From the NCBI RefSeq assembly GCF_016648855.1, contig NZ_JACLQU010000015.1:1-63819 (forward strand): 63,819 bases of DNA. Reading direction: 5' to 3'. Below, one piece after another: positions 34,686-43,993 of this stretch. A model generated the notes under the pieces. It worked only from the letters and a program-made list of their open reading frames with translations, was not told where the DNA came from and searched no databases. The stretch comes from Streptococcus parasanguinis. Lineage in GTDB: Bacteria; Bacillota; Bacilli; Lactobacillales; Streptococcaceae. Both the position numbers and the translations under genes were made by a program. Numbering within the stretch: the first letter of the stretch is position 1; each line of letters starts with the position of its first letter.

Positions 34686-35282
34686 ATGAGCAGAAAGTGG
34701 GTAAAGATCATTGCTATTTTAATTTTCATCCTATCCGGTAGTTACTTTGTCTACAATAAACTAACGAAGCCGAATCTTGGACCGAAAACAACAAAGCTCT
34801 ATAAGCATGGTTTTCTTTTGCTAGAAGAACAAATCGGAACCTACATCAAAGAACACTATACTGGGATTGAGAAGATTGAGTTCTCCCCAATATACGTTAC
34901 TGAAGAAGGGTCAACATTCTCAAATGCCTATGTGCGTCCGACGATCTATGACAAGTATGGAAATAAAGCTACTCTGGGAGATAAAATAAAGAAATTTATT
35001 CCATTAAGTTATGGATTGATTTCAGACATTGTTCTTGATTTTGATGGAGGTGGCAATGAAGTCATTGAGTTACTGGACTCAAATGGCAAACCTGTAGACG
35101 TTTCAAATGAGGAGCATTTGCCTAAGAGAGCTATACTCACAGAGGCAAGTAGTACAGATGAAAATATTGAATTATTAGTAGAAGATGGTCAGTTAATAGG
35201 AGTCGTAAAGGATGATAAAGGAAGCCCTGGTGCAGAAATTGTTTATAATACGGAACTCCATAAAGGAGACGCGAGAGAGTAG
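34686..35282 (+). CDS. Hypothetical membrane-anchored extracellular protein, 198 residues
   Basis: The protein has a single N-terminal helix (VKIIAILIFILSGSYFVY) and an extracellular domain with no Cys. The domain includes a motif-like VLDFDGGGNEVIELLDSNG and a C-terminal acidic stretch. An extended -10 (TGCTATACT) and GAAGGAGGAG precede it. I do not recognise the family; it resembles small streptococcal surface or lipoprotein-like orphans with a YxEEx-type fold. It ends 42 bases before the alpha/beta hydrolase gene, with which it may share a transcript. Confidence 0.6.
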   Translation: MSRKWVKIIAILIFILSGSYFVYNKLTKPNLGPKTTKLYKHGFLLLEEQIGTYIKEHYTGIEKIEFSPIYVTEEGSTFSNAYVRPTIYDKYGNKATLGDKIKKFIPLSYGLISDIVLDFDGGGNEVIELLDSNGKPVDVSNEEHLPKRAILTEASSTDENIELLVEDGQLIGVVKDDKGSPGAEIVYNTELHKGDARE

Positions 35283-35324
35283 CGCTAACCAATGAAATAG
35301 AATGAAAAAGAAAGGACAAAACAC

Positions 35325-36050
35325 ATGCAGTATTATTTTATCGGTGGCCTAGGTGGTAATAGCTACCATCTGGCTCCACTAATGGATGAGCTAGGCTTTC
35401 CTGTGACCTTTCTAGATCCCTATAGGGAAATGATTCAGACAGAAAACGATCTTCGTGATTGGTTCCAAGGTCGGGTTGGCCAGGCTGAAGAGATCTGCTT
35501 ATTTGGGCATTCCTTGGGTGGAGATTTGGCTCGTTATCTGGCTACTGAGTTTCCTCAGATCCAGGCTTTGATTCTCCTGGATGGTGGCTATCTGGATATG
35601 GAAAAGATCTTATCTCTTGAAGAAGAACTAAATGACACATCATCCTTCATGCAGCAGCAAGTTTTTGCGACTTTAGAAGAGGCTGTGTTATCAGAACTTG
35701 GTGATGGAGCAGATCCTACTCCTATAGCGCGAAAAGCAGTAGAGGCTAGCTATCGTTGGAATCCAGTGAGTGAACAATATGAATTAAATCTGGATCTCGA
35801 AAAGGTCATGGCCTTATTGCGTCTACGGCGTCAGATCAAAGCTAACCAGATTTCAGTTGCAGACAAGCCTGTCCTATTTATCGGGCCTCGATACCAAGAA
35901 GAGCCTGAATGGAGAAAAGAAGCTCTGAAGCAACTAGATCCCCAGATCGAGCAAGTCTTGCTAGATGGTTTGGGGCACGAACTGTATACAGAGGCGCCTG
36001 AAATTGTAGCTAGAGAAGTGAACAATTGGCTCCAAAATGTTCATAAATAA
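35325..36050 (+). CDS. Alpha/beta hydrolase
   Basis: The 241-residue protein has the nucleophile elbow GHSLGGDLARYLA, a glycine-rich oxyanion segment GGLGGNSYHL at the start, and the catalytic His near the end in LDGLGHELYTEAPEIV. It is cytoplasmic. GAAAGGA precedes the ATG. The substrate is unknown; small esters or thioesters are typical of such short hydrolases. Confidence 0.82.
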   Translation: MQYYFIGGLGGNSYHLAPLMDELGFPVTFLDPYREMIQTENDLRDWFQGRVGQAEEICLFGHSLGGDLARYLATEFPQIQALILLDGGYLDMEKILSLEEELNDTSSFMQQQVFATLEEAVLSELGDGADPTPIARKAVEASYRWNPVSEQYELNLDLEKVMALLRLRRQIKANQISVADKPVLFIGPRYQEEPEWRKEALKQLDPQIEQVLLDGLGHELYTEAPEIVAREVNNWLQNVHK

Positions 36051-36081
36051 AACCTGTTTCTCTTTTTGAAACGGGTTTTTG
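36050..36081 (+). terminator. Terminator of the alpha/beta hydrolase gene
   Basis: AAACCTGTTTC and GAAACGGGTTT form a stem with one mismatch, followed by TTG and preceded by a stop codon overlap. Confidence 0.83.
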
Positions 36082-36088
36082 TCTTGTA

Positions 36089-36152
36089 ATTTCCGAACGT
36101 TATTTCCTATAAAATCATTCCCATTGCATTAGGTCCGTATCTTTGGTATAAT
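36089..36152 (+). promoter_or_regulatory. guaC promoter with PurBox-like site
   Basis: ATTTCCGAACGTTA (36089-36102) matches the PurR box consensus AWWWCCGAACWWT except for one G. Downstream, TTGCAT (36124-36129) and TATAAT (36147-36152) are 17 bases apart and the -10 is of the extended TG type. Control of guaC by PurR and PRPP is inferred. Confidence 0.6.
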
Positions 36153-36232
36153 CTATCAAGGAAACGTCAAGAGACGTAGCGATGCGCTTGCGCATAGGTA
36201 GGTCAGTTTTTAGAAAAGAGATTTTTCAATCT

Positions 36233-37216
36233 ATGTTAAATGAATTTCCTATTTTCGACTATGAAGATATTCAGTTGATTCCCAACAAATGTATCATCAA
36301 TAGCCGGTCAGAAGCAGATACAACCGTCCAATTTGGAAAGCATACCTTCAAGCTTCCAGTCGTTCCTGCCAATATGCAGACGATTTTAGATGAGAATGTC
36401 GCAGAGCAGTTGGCGCGTGGTGGTTACTTCTACATCATGCACCGTTTTGATGAAGCGGGTCGGATTCCTTTTGTCAAACGCATGCATGATCAAGGTTTGA
36501 TCGCTTCCATTTCGGTTGGTGTTAAGGAATACGAATACGACTTTGTGAGTCAATTAAAGGCAGATGCGCCTGAGTACATCACTATTGATATCGCACACGG
36601 TCATGCGGATAGTGTCATTCGGATGATTCAACACATCAAGAAAGAATTGCCAGATACCTTTGTCATTGCTGGAAATGTTGGAACACCTGAAGCTGTTCGT
36701 GAATTGGAAAATGCGGGAGCTGATGCGACTAAGGTCGGGATCGGCCCTGGTAAGGTTTGTATCACCAAAGTGAAGACTGGATTTGGTACAGGTGGTTGGC
36801 AATTGGCTGCTCTTCGCTGGTGCTCAAAAGCAGCGCGTAAGCCAATCATTGCGGATGGTGGTATTCGGACTCATGGTGATATTGCCAAATCGATTCGTTT
36901 CGGGGCATCTATGGTCATGATCGGTTCTCTCTTTGCAGGACATATTGAAAGTCCTGGTAAAACAGTAGAGATTGATGGAGAGTCTTTCAAAGAGTACTAT
37001 GGATCTGCTTCAGAGTACCAAAAAGGTGCATATAAGAACGTCGAAGGTAAGAAGATTTTATTGCCTGCCAAGGGTCATTTGCAAGATACCTTGACAGAAA
37101 TGGAACAAGATTTGCAAAGTTCGATCTCTTATGCAGGAGGCCGAAAATTAGCAGATTTGAAACATGTTGACTATGTGATCGTTAAGAATTCTATCTGGAA
37201 TGGCGATGCACACTAA
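36233..37216 (+). CDS. guaC: GMP reductase
   Basis: GuaC turns GMP into IMP and ammonia with NADPH, rebalancing purine pools. The 327-residue protein has the IMPDH-fold signatures [22 protein letters not shown] with the catalytic Cys, and [20 protein letters not shown] chose ATG 36233 ([19 protein letters not shown]), the family start, rather than the open frame from 36182. The leader holds the perfect hairpin ATGCGC-TT-GCGCAT. It is followed by the purine riboswitch and the xpt-pbuX operon. Confidence 0.95.
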   Translation: MLNEFPIFDYEDIQLIPNKCIINSRSEADTTVQFGKHTFKLPVVPANMQTILDENVAEQLARGGYFYIMHRFDEAGRIPFVKRMHDQGLIASISVGVKEYEYDFVSQLKADAPEYITIDIAHGHADSVIRMIQHIKKELPDTFVIAGNVGTPEAVRELENAGADATKVGIGPGKVCITKVKTGFGTGGWQLAALRWCSKAARKPIIADGGIRTHGDIAKSIRFGASMVMIGSLFAGHIESPGKTVEIDGESFKEYYGSASEYQKGAYKNVEGKKILLPAKGHLQDTLTEMEQDLQSSISYAGGRKLADLKHVDYVIVKNSIWNGDAH

Positions 37217-37221
37217 TTGAA

Positions 37222-37290
37222 TTACTTATTTATTTCACGAATAGGCGTGATGTTTCTACAAGGTGCCGGAACACCTAACAATAAGTAAGT
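37222..37290 (+). promoter_or_regulatory. Purine (guanine-type) riboswitch of xpt-pbuX
   Basis: P1 is formed by TTACTTATT and AATAAGTAA, P2 by GGCGTGA region bases closing on GTTTCTACA, and P3 by AGGTGCC with GGAACACCT. The hallmark GTTTCTAC is present. In J3/1 the sequence AACAATAAG has the cytosine expected at the ligand-pairing position, which selects guanine rather than adenine. A terminator follows at 37321. Confidence 0.88.
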
Positions 37291-37320
37291 CGGGATTATT
37301 TCTCTTTCTAGAGAGATTTC

Positions 37321-37345
37321 AAGGCTTGCTTAGCAGGCCTTTTTG
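37321..37345 (+). terminator. Riboswitch-controlled terminator of xpt-pbuX
   Basis: AAGGC-TTGC-TTA-GCAG-GCCTT folds into a stem, followed by TTTTTG. Premature termination on ligand binding is the usual mode for this class. Confidence 0.8.
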
Positions 37346-37391
37346 TATTTTGTGAATGAAGTAGAGGATTTTTAAAAAAGTAGGAGGAAGT

Positions 37392-37973
37392 ATGAAATTA
37401 CTTGAAGAGCGCATCTTAAAAGATGGCAATGTTTTGGGTGAGAATATCCTCAAGGTGGATTCCTTTTTGACCCACCAAGTGGATTTCAAATTGATGAAAG
37501 AAATTGGTCAGACCTTTGCGGACCGGTTCAAAGATGCTGGCGTGACGAAAGTCGTAACCATTGAAGCGTCTGGAATTGCGCCAGCCCTTTATGTAGCTGA
37601 AGCCTTGGATGTTCCCATGATCTTTGCTAAGAAGGCGAAAAACATCACGATGAATGAAGGCATTTTGACGGCTGAGGTTTATTCCTTTACCAAGCAAGTG
37701 ACCAGCACCGTTTCGATTGCGGGTAAATTCTTGGATCCATCAGATAAGATTTTGATCATTGACGATTTCCTTGCAAATGGCCAAGCAGCCAAAGGCTTGA
37801 TTCAAATCATCGAACAAGCCGGGGCTCAAGTCGAAGCGATTGGGATCGTGATTGAAAAATCCTTCCAAGATGGACGGGGATTGTTAGAAGAGTTGGGATA
37901 TCCAGTTGTATCCCTCGCACGTTTGGACCGTTTTGAAAATGGTCAGGTTGTATTTAAGGAGGCAGACATCTAA
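37392..37973 (+). CDS. xpt: Xanthine phosphoribosyltransferase
   Basis: Xpt salvages xanthine (and guanine weakly) to the nucleotide using PRPP. The 193-residue protein has the PRPP loop [16 protein letters not shown] and the N-terminal [20 protein letters not shown], typical of the family. TAGGAGG precedes the ATG. It is co-transcribed with pbuX (overlap of one base) under the guanine riboswitch. Confidence 0.96.
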   Translation: MKLLEERILKDGNVLGENILKVDSFLTHQVDFKLMKEIGQTFADRFKDAGVTKVVTIEASGIAPALYVAEALDVPMIFAKKAKNITMNEGILTAEVYSFTKQVTSTVSIAGKFLDPSDKILIIDDFLANGQAAKGLIQIIEQAGAQVEAIGIVIEKSFQDGRGLLEELGYPVVSLARLDRFENGQVVFKEADI

Positions 37974-39235
37974 TGCAAAAACAAGAAAGCCATTCACAGG
38001 CAGCCATTTTAGGCTTGCAACACCTTTTGGCCATGTATTCGGGATCTATTTTGGTACCGATCATGATCGCGGGAGCTTTGGGTTATAACGCTCATCAACT
38101 GACCTATCTCATCTCTACAGATATCTTCATGTGTGGGGTCGCAACTTTCCTTCAAGTGCAGCTCAATAAATACTTTGGGATCGGTCTTCCGGTAGTCCTG
38201 GGGGTTGCCTTCCAGTCTGTAGCACCTCTCAGCATGATCGGGGCTAGTCATGGAAGTGGGGCCATGTTTGGTGCCTTGATTGTCTCAGGGATTTATGTCA
38301 TCCTTGTATCTGGTTTCTTCTCTAAGATTGCCAATCTCTTCCCATCTATTGTAACGGGATCTGTTATTACAACCATTGGTTTGACTTTGATTCCAGTAGC
38401 GATTGGAAATATGGGAAATAATGCGCCAAAACCAACCGTTCAAAGCTTGATTTTGGCTGTGGTGACCATTCTCATCATTTTAGTTGTTAATATCTATACG
38501 ACTGGGTTTATTAAATCCATTTCAATTTTGATTGGTTTGATCGTAGGTACTGCTATTGCGGCTTCTATGGGCTTGGTTGACTTCACACCTGTGGCTCAAG
38601 CACCAGTCGTTCACGTTCCAACACCTTTCTTCTTTGGAGCTCCTAAGTTTGAAATCACCTCAATCGTCATGATGTGTATCATCGCGACAGTTTCTATGGT
38701 TGAATCAACAGGTGTCTATCTTGCACTTTCTGATATTACCAAAGATCCAATTAATAGCACGCGCCTTCGCAATGGTTACCGTGCTGAAGGGTTGGCTGTT
38801 CTCCTCGGTGGTATCTTCAACACCTTCCCTTACACCGGATTCTCACAAAACGTTGGCTTGGTGAAGTTGTCTGGTATCAAGACTCGTCTTCCAATCTACT
38901 ATGCGGCTGGTTTCCTTGTTCTTCTTGGTCTCCTTCCTAAGTTTGGAGCTTTAGCACAAATCATTCCAAGTCCAGTTCTTGGGGGAGCGATGCTAGTGAT
39001 GTTTGGTTTTGTATCGATTCAAGGGATGCAGATTCTTGCGCGTGTTGATTTTGAACACAATGAGCACAACTTCTTGATCGCTGCTGTATCGATTGCTGCA
39101 GGGGTTGGTTTGAACAACAGCACCCTCTTCAATGGCCTTCCAACAGGATTCCAAATGTTCTTTGCGAACGGAATTGTCGTTGCAAGTGTCTTAGCGATCG
39201 TTCTCAACGCTATTTTAAACCGCAATAAACACTAA
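37973..39235 (+). CDS. pbuX: Xanthine permease
   Basis: PbuX imports xanthine by proton symport. The 420-residue NCS2 (uracil/xanthine permease) protein has about 12-14 helices and conserved segments LGLQHLLAMYSGSILVP and NTFPYTGFSQNVGL. The xpt stop and pbuX start overlap as TAATG, so translation is coupled. A strong terminator follows. Confidence 0.95.
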   Translation: MQKQESHSQAAILGLQHLLAMYSGSILVPIMIAGALGYNAHQLTYLISTDIFMCGVATFLQVQLNKYFGIGLPVVLGVAFQSVAPLSMIGASHGSGAMFGALIVSGIYVILVSGFFSKIANLFPSIVTGSVITTIGLTLIPVAIGNMGNNAPKPTVQSLILAVVTILIILVVNIYTTGFIKSISILIGLIVGTAIAASMGLVDFTPVAQAPVVHVPTPFFFGAPKFEITSIVMMCIIATVSMVESTGVYLALSDITKDPINSTRLRNGYRAEGLAVLLGGIFNTFPYTGFSQNVGLVKLSGIKTRLPIYYAAGFLVLLGLLPKFGALAQIIPSPVLGGAMLVMFGFVSIQGMQILARVDFEHNEHNFLIAAVSIAAGVGLNNSTLFNGLPTGFQMFFANGIVVASVLAIVLNAILNRNKH

Positions 39236-39245
39236 TTACAGATGC

Positions 39246-39276
39246 ACCGGAGGTCCTTGGATCTTCGGTTTTTTTG
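39246..39276 (+). terminator. Terminator of xpt-pbuX
   Basis: ACCGGAGGTCC and GGATCTTCGGT form a stem with two mismatches and a two-base loop, followed by TTTTTTT. Confidence 0.8.
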
Positions 39277-39352
39277 ACTTTTAAGGAAACATATAGTAGA
39301 GTGGAAGAGGAGAAAATCTTATTTCTTATTTGATGAGAAGAGAGTTAGAATC

Positions 39353-40696
39353 ATGTATGTAACCTATCACTTTAAAGAGCGCTTGCGCTTGTTTTTGAGT
39401 CTATTTTTGCCGATTTTGATCTATCAATTGGCCAATTATTCGGCCAGCTTTGTCGATACAGCCATGACCGGTCAGTACCGGACCCTTGATTTGGCTGGTG
39501 TTTCTACAGCTACCAGTCTGTGGAATCCATTTTTTACTTTTCTGACAGGGATTGTCTCTGCGCTGACACCGATTGTTGGGCATCATTTAGGAAAGGGAAA
39601 TAAAGAACGGATTGCTGGCGATTTTTACCAATTCCTCTATCTGTCATTTGGTATGGCCATTCTCTTAATAGGCTTTGTTTGGGGGATTGCACCCATGATT
39701 CTCAAGCAGATCGGCTTAGAAAATGTTGTTGCTCAAATAGCCATTCGCTACTTATATTTCCTTTCTCTAGGAATCTTACCTTTGTTGCTCTTTAGTATCG
39801 TGCGGACCTTCCTCGATACCTTGGGCATGACGCGTCTATCCATGTACTTGATGCTCTTGCTCTTGCCTTTGAATGCTTGTTTTAACTATATCCTGATCTA
39901 TGGAGCATTTGGTTTTCCTGAGATGGGAGGAGCAGGAGCAGGTCTTGGAACCTCTCTGGCCTACTGGGTCTTGTTGGCCATTGCGGTTTTGATCTTGTGC
40001 AAACACCCCAAGGTAGCACCTTTCCAATTGTGGAAGCCTCAACCTTATGATTTTAAAGGGATGAAAGAAGTACTGCGCCTTGGGCTTCCAATTGGTGGAA
40101 TTGTTTTTGCAGAAGTCATCATCTTCTCGCTGGTTGGTTTGTTAATGGCAAAATTCCCATCACTGACCATTGCGAGCCACCAATCGGCCATGAATTTTTC
40201 TACCCTGATGTATGCTTTCCCAGTTAGTATCTCCAGTACTATGGCGATTATCGTATCTTACGAACTGGGAGCAGGAAGACCAGAAGTGGTCAAACAATAT
40301 TGCCGTTTGGGACGACTGACAGCCTTTGGTTTTGCCATTGTCACCCTCGTCTTTCTCTATACATTCCGCTTCCAACTAGCAGGACTATACGGGAAGGATC
40401 CAGTCTTTGTGCAGCAAACAGCGATTTTCATGACTTATAGTCTCTTTTTCCAAGTGGCTGATACTTTTGCAGCACCTCTACAAGGGATTTTGCGGGGCTA
40501 TAAGGATACAACCGTTCCTTTCTTATTAGGTGTCTTTAGTTATTGGTGCATCTCTATCCCACTAGGGATTTTCCTTGACCATGTGACCAACTTGGGTCCA
40601 TACGCTTATTGGATCGGCCTTATTTCTAGCCTTGTCGTGAGTGGAATTTGTTACCAACTTCGGCTCTGGCAGATCGAAAAAAAGCAAACAAACTAA
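39353..40696 (+). CDS. MATE family efflux transporter (NorM-like)
   Basis: The 447-residue protein has about 12 helices in two halves. The segment ASFVDTAMTGQYRTLDLAGVS and the following ALTPIVGHHLGKGNKERI fit the NorM branch. It differs from the MATE protein at 15037-16398. The start is an ATG preceded by a weak purine stretch and 45 bases of AT-rich leader. The exported substrate is not evident. Confidence 0.88.
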   Translation: MYVTYHFKERLRLFLSLFLPILIYQLANYSASFVDTAMTGQYRTLDLAGVSTATSLWNPFFTFLTGIVSALTPIVGHHLGKGNKERIAGDFYQFLYLSFGMAILLIGFVWGIAPMILKQIGLENVVAQIAIRYLYFLSLGILPLLLFSIVRTFLDTLGMTRLSMYLMLLLLPLNACFNYILIYGAFGFPEMGGAGAGLGTSLAYWVLLAIAVLILCKHPKVAPFQLWKPQPYDFKGMKEVLRLGLPIGGIVFAEVIIFSLVGLLMAKFPSLTIASHQSAMNFSTLMYAFPVSISSTMAIIVSYELGAGRPEVVKQYCRLGRLTAFGFAIVTLVFLYTFRFQLAGLYGKDPVFVQQTAIFMTYSLFFQVADTFAAPLQGILRGYKDTTVPFLLGVFSYWCISIPLGIFLDHVTNLGPYAYWIGLISSLVVSGICYQLRLWQIEKKQTN

Positions 40697-40700
40697 AATG

Positions 40701-40725
40701 AAGTCTGGGAAACCAGACTTTTTTG
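40701..40725 (+). terminator. Terminator of the second MATE gene
   Basis: AAGTCTGG and CCAGACTT form a perfect eight-base stem closed by a GAAA tetraloop, followed by TTTTTTG. Confidence 0.9.
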
Positions 40726-40759
40726 TGTACCGTGAATATTATAAATTTTCTGAAAGTTC

Positions 40760-40787
40760 TTGACAATTGATGTCAAAGTGGTAAGAT
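40760..40787 (+). promoter_or_regulatory. ilvD promoter with a perfect dyad over the -35
   Basis: TTGACA and TAAGAT are 16 bases apart. The -35 box is half of the inverted repeat TTGACA-ATTGA-TGTCAA (40760-40776), which could be an operator. The predicted start of transcription is near 40794, inside the upstream AGGAGG. Confidence 0.55.
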
Positions 40788-40823
40788 TAGGAGGTAGAAA
40801 TGAAGAATAAGAAGGAGAACAAG

Positions 40824-42542
40824 ATGAGAAGTGATATGATCAAAATGGGGATCGACCGAGCACCAGCGCGTGGTCTCCTTTATGCAACAGGGCAAGTAAA
40901 ATCAGCCAAGGATATGCAAAAGCCCTTTATTGCCATTTGTAACTCCTATATTGATATCGTTCCAGGACATGTTCACCTGCGTGAATTAGCAGATGTTGCC
41001 AAGGAAGCTATTCGCGAGGCTGGTGGGATTCCTTTTGAATTTAATACCATCGGTGTCGATGACGGGATTGCGATGGGCCATATCGGGATGCGTTATAGTT
41101 TGCCATCTCGCGAGTTGATCGCAGATGCTGCTGAAACAGTCATCAATGCCCACTGGTTTGATGGTGTTTTCTATATTCCCAACTGTGATAAGATTACACC
41201 AGGTATGATCTTGGCAGCCATGCGGACCAATGTGCCTGCCGTATTTTGTTCTGGTGGACCCATGAAGGGTGGCGTTGACATGACGGGGCATCAGGCGACT
41301 CTCTCGAGTTTGTTTGAAGCTGTCGGTACTTATCAAGCTGGTGATATGGGCATGGATGAACTGGATTTCTTGGAAAAAAATGCCTGTCCAACCTGTGGCT
41401 CTTGCTCTGGTATGTTTACTGCCAATTCCATGAACTGTTTGATGGAAGTATTAGGCCTTGCTCTTCCTGGAAATGGTACCATCCTAGCTGTCTCAGATGA
41501 ACGCCGGGAATTGGTTCGCCAAGCGGCCAAACAATTGGTAGAGAATATTAAAAAAGGTATCCGCCCACGGGATATCGTGACCAAAGAAGCCATCGATGAT
41601 GCTTTTGCGCTCGATATGGCCATGGGTGGTTCAACCAATACGGTGCTTCACACGCTCGCTATTGCGCGTGAAGCAGGGATTGACTATGATCTCAAAGATA
41701 TCAACGAGATTGCTAAGAAGACACCTTATCTTTCTAAAATTGCCCCTTCAAGTGTTTATACTATGCATGATGTGCATGAAGCTGGTGGTGTTCCAGCCAT
41801 TATCAATCAGTTGATCAAAAAAGGTGCCATTAAGGGTGATCGTATCACAGTTACTGGTAAAACCTTGAAAGAAAACGTAGCTGGTGCTGAAATCAAAAAT
41901 GAAGAAATTATCCATCCAATCGAGCATCCGATTTCACCTGTAGGTGGTTTGTCGATCCTTTACGGAAATATCGCTCAGGATGGAGCTGTTATCAAGGTCG
42001 GTGGGGTCGATCCATCTGTGACTACTTTCCGTGGTAAGGCTATTTGTTGCGATTCACAAGATCAAGCCCTTGAGTTGATTGACAATGGAACAGTCAAGAA
42101 GGGACATGTTGTTGTCATTCGTTACGAGGGTCCTCAGGGTGGTCCTGGTATGCCAGAGATGCTAGCGCCAACTTCTAAGATTGTCGGACGCGGTCTTGGT
42201 AAGGATGTGGCACTGATTACGGATGGTCGTTTCTCAGGAGCTACTCGTGGGATTGCGATTGGTCACGTTTCTCCAGAAGCAGCAGAAGGTGGAAATATCG
42301 CCCTAATCGAAGACGGGGATGAAATCGTGATCGACCTACCAAACCGTACCCTTGATCTACTTGTCGATGATGCCACTCTTGCAGAACGTCGCAAACATTT
42401 GAAACCTTTCAAATCAAAAATCTCCAGCGGTTGGTTGCGTCGCTATACAGCCTTTGCCAAATCAGCCAATGTCGGCGGAACCTTGATGAGTGACGAAGAA
42501 TTCGAAGAACGGAAAGCAGAACGTCAAGCCCAAGAAAAATAA
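40824..42542 (+). CDS. ilvD: Dihydroxy-acid dehydratase
   Basis: IlvD makes the 2-keto acids of valine, isoleucine, leucine and pantothenate. It has the Fe-S cysteines in [12 protein letters not shown] and [10 protein letters not shown] chose ATG 40824 ([17 protein letters not shown], 572 aa): it has AAGGAG at good spacing, while the ATG at 40800 would have its ribosome site at the predicted transcription start. It stands alone, without other ilv genes. BrnQ at 18469 imports the end products. Confidence 0.94.
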   Translation: MRSDMIKMGIDRAPARGLLYATGQVKSAKDMQKPFIAICNSYIDIVPGHVHLRELADVAKEAIREAGGIPFEFNTIGVDDGIAMGHIGMRYSLPSRELIADAAETVINAHWFDGVFYIPNCDKITPGMILAAMRTNVPAVFCSGGPMKGGVDMTGHQATLSSLFEAVGTYQAGDMGMDELDFLEKNACPTCGSCSGMFTANSMNCLMEVLGLALPGNGTILAVSDERRELVRQAAKQLVENIKKGIRPRDIVTKEAIDDAFALDMAMGGSTNTVLHTLAIAREAGIDYDLKDINEIAKKTPYLSKIAPSSVYTMHDVHEAGGVPAIINQLIKKGAIKGDRITVTGKTLKENVAGAEIKNEEIIHPIEHPISPVGGLSILYGNIAQDGAVIKVGGVDPSVTTFRGKAICCDSQDQALELIDNGTVKKGHVVVIRYEGPQGGPGMPEMLAPTSKIVGRGLGKDVALITDGRFSGATRGIAIGHVSPEAAEGGNIALIEDGDEIVIDLPNRTLDLLVDDATLAERRKHLKPFKSKISSGWLRRYTAFAKSANVGGTLMSDEEFEERKAERQAQEK

Positions 42543-42543
42543 G

Positions 42544-42592
42544 AAAAAACCTTTCCTGCTATGTGATATCACAAGCAAGAAAGGTTTTTTTA
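42544..42592. terminator. Bidirectional terminator between ilvD and the tautomerase gene
   Basis: AAAAAACCTTTC with GAAAGGTTTTTT, extended by TGCT with AGCA, forms a long hairpin between convergent genes, with A and T runs on both sides. Confidence 0.88.
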
Positions 42593-42601
42593 GTAGAACC
42601 A

Positions 42602-42784
42602 TTATTTGGTGCGCATTTCACCTTGAGGGAAGTAGGTTCCTTCAGGCATATCATTAATGATAACGTGAACAGCTGACTGAGGAGCGCCAGTATTGCGGAC
42701 AACAGCTTCGGTTACTTCCTTGGCCAAGGCTTTCTTTTGTTCCAAGGTGCGTCCTTCAAATAGGTCAATTCGTACAAATGGCAT
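42602..42784 (-). CDS. 4-oxalocrotonate tautomerase family protein
   Basis: The 60-residue protein starts with MPFVRIDLFEGRTLEQKKAL; after removal of Met, Pro1 is the catalytic base of the tautomerase superfamily. Length and the C-terminal YFPQGEMR fit the DmpI/XylH-like group. The natural substrate in streptococci is unknown. GGAGG precedes the ATG on the minus strand. Confidence 0.88.
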   Translation of the reverse strand: MPFVRIDLFEGRTLEQKKALAKEVTEAVVRNTGAPQSAVHVIINDMPEGTYFPQGEMRTK

Positions 42785-42898
42785 ATGGCCACCTCCTAAA
42801 TTTTTTATAGGACTATTTTATCACATTTTGGGATACAAAGCTTAGCAAAATTATGGTAAAATGATAATGAAACACATTTTAGAGAGAACAGAGGGAAA

Positions 42899-43483
42899 AT
42901 GGCACAATTATATTATAAATATGGGACCATGAACTCGGGGAAAACCATTGAGATTTTGAAGGTGGCCCATAATTATGAAGAGCAAGGCAAGAGCGTCGTC
43001 ATCATGACCTCAGCAATCGACACCAGAGATGGAGTAGGAGTGGTTTCTAGCCGGATCGGTATGAAACGAGAAGCTGTTGCGATTGAAGACGATACGGATA
43101 TCTTTGGCTTTATTAAAAACCAAGCAATCAAACCTTACTGTGTTTTAATCGATGAAGCTCAGTTTTTGAAACGCCACCATGTCTATGACTTGGCAAGAGT
43201 CGTGGATGAACTGGATGTGCCGGTGATGGCTTTTGGCCTCAAAAATGATTTCCGAAATGAACTCTTTGAAGGTTCCAAACACCTCCTCTTATTAGCTGAC
43301 AAGATTGAAGAGATCAAAACTATCTGCCAATACTGTTCCCGCAAGGCGACTATGGTCTTGCGTACCCAAGCGGGCAAACCTGTCTACGACGGAGAGCAGA
43401 TCCAGATTGGTGGACACGAGACCTATATCTCGGTTTGCCGCAAGCATTATTTTAATCCGGACATACCAACTGAAAGCGTCTAG
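42899..43483 (+). CDS. tdk: Thymidine kinase
   Basis: Tdk phosphorylates thymidine for DNA synthesis. The 194-residue protein has the P-loop [10 protein letters not shown], the DEAQFL motif and zinc-binding cysteines in ICQYCSRKA and the C-terminal CRKHYF. It has AGAGGGAAA before the ATG. It opens the conserved streptococcal run tdk, GNAT, prfA, prmC, tsaC, glyA. Confidence 0.95.
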   Translation: MAQLYYKYGTMNSGKTIEILKVAHNYEEQGKSVVIMTSAIDTRDGVGVVSSRIGMKREAVAIEDDTDIFGFIKNQAIKPYCVLIDEAQFLKRHHVYDLARVVDELDVPVMAFGLKNDFRNELFEGSKHLLLLADKIEEIKTICQYCSRKATMVLRTQAGKPVYDGEQIQIGGHETYISVCRKHYFNPDIPTESV

Positions 43484-43504
43484 AACGTTTTAGAGAGGAT
43501 AATA

Positions 43505-43978
43505 ATGTCTATTTGTTTAAAAGATATTACAATAGAGAATTATTTTGACGTTTTAAATCTAGAAGTTCATCCAAACCAAAGGGATTTTATTGCATCCAAT
43601 TCCATTAGTTTAGCTGAAGCCTATGTATATGATAAAAATGGTGATTTTATAGCTCCCTTAGCAGTTTATGATAAGGAAGTATTAGTTGGTTTTGTTATGA
43701 TTGCCTATGACCGGAAAATTGGGATCAGTAAGGGGAACTACTTGTTATTTCGTTTTATGATCGATAAACGATTTCAAGGTTTAGGCTATTTTAAACCGAC
43801 TATGGATGCAGTCATTGACTTTGTTCGAACAGAGCCAGCTGGAAAAGCAACAAGTCTTTGGTTATCTTATGAACCGGAAAATAATCAAGCGAGATCTTGC
43901 TATCTCCATTATGGATTTAAAGAAACTGGCCAAGTCATAGAAGACGAAATTGTAGCAATCTATGATCTAACAACCTAG
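43505..43978 (+). CDS. GNAT family N-acetyltransferase, diamine acetyltransferase-like
   Basis: The 157-residue protein has the acetyl-CoA motif RFMIDKRFQGLGYFKPTMDA and the SYEPENNQARSCYLHYGFKETG segment, as in SpeG/BltD-like polyamine acetyltransferases. It is more AT-rich than its neighbours. It lies 22 bases after tdk and 15 before prfA, within the same run of genes. A polyamine substrate is only suggested by similarity. Confidence 0.85.
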   Translation: MSICLKDITIENYFDVLNLEVHPNQRDFIASNSISLAEAYVYDKNGDFIAPLAVYDKEVLVGFVMIAYDRKIGISKGNYLLFRFMIDKRFQGLGYFKPTMDAVIDFVRTEPAGKATSLWLSYEPENNQARSCYLHYGFKETGQVIEDEIVAIYDLTT

Positions 43979-43993
43979 AATTAAGGAGCAAAC

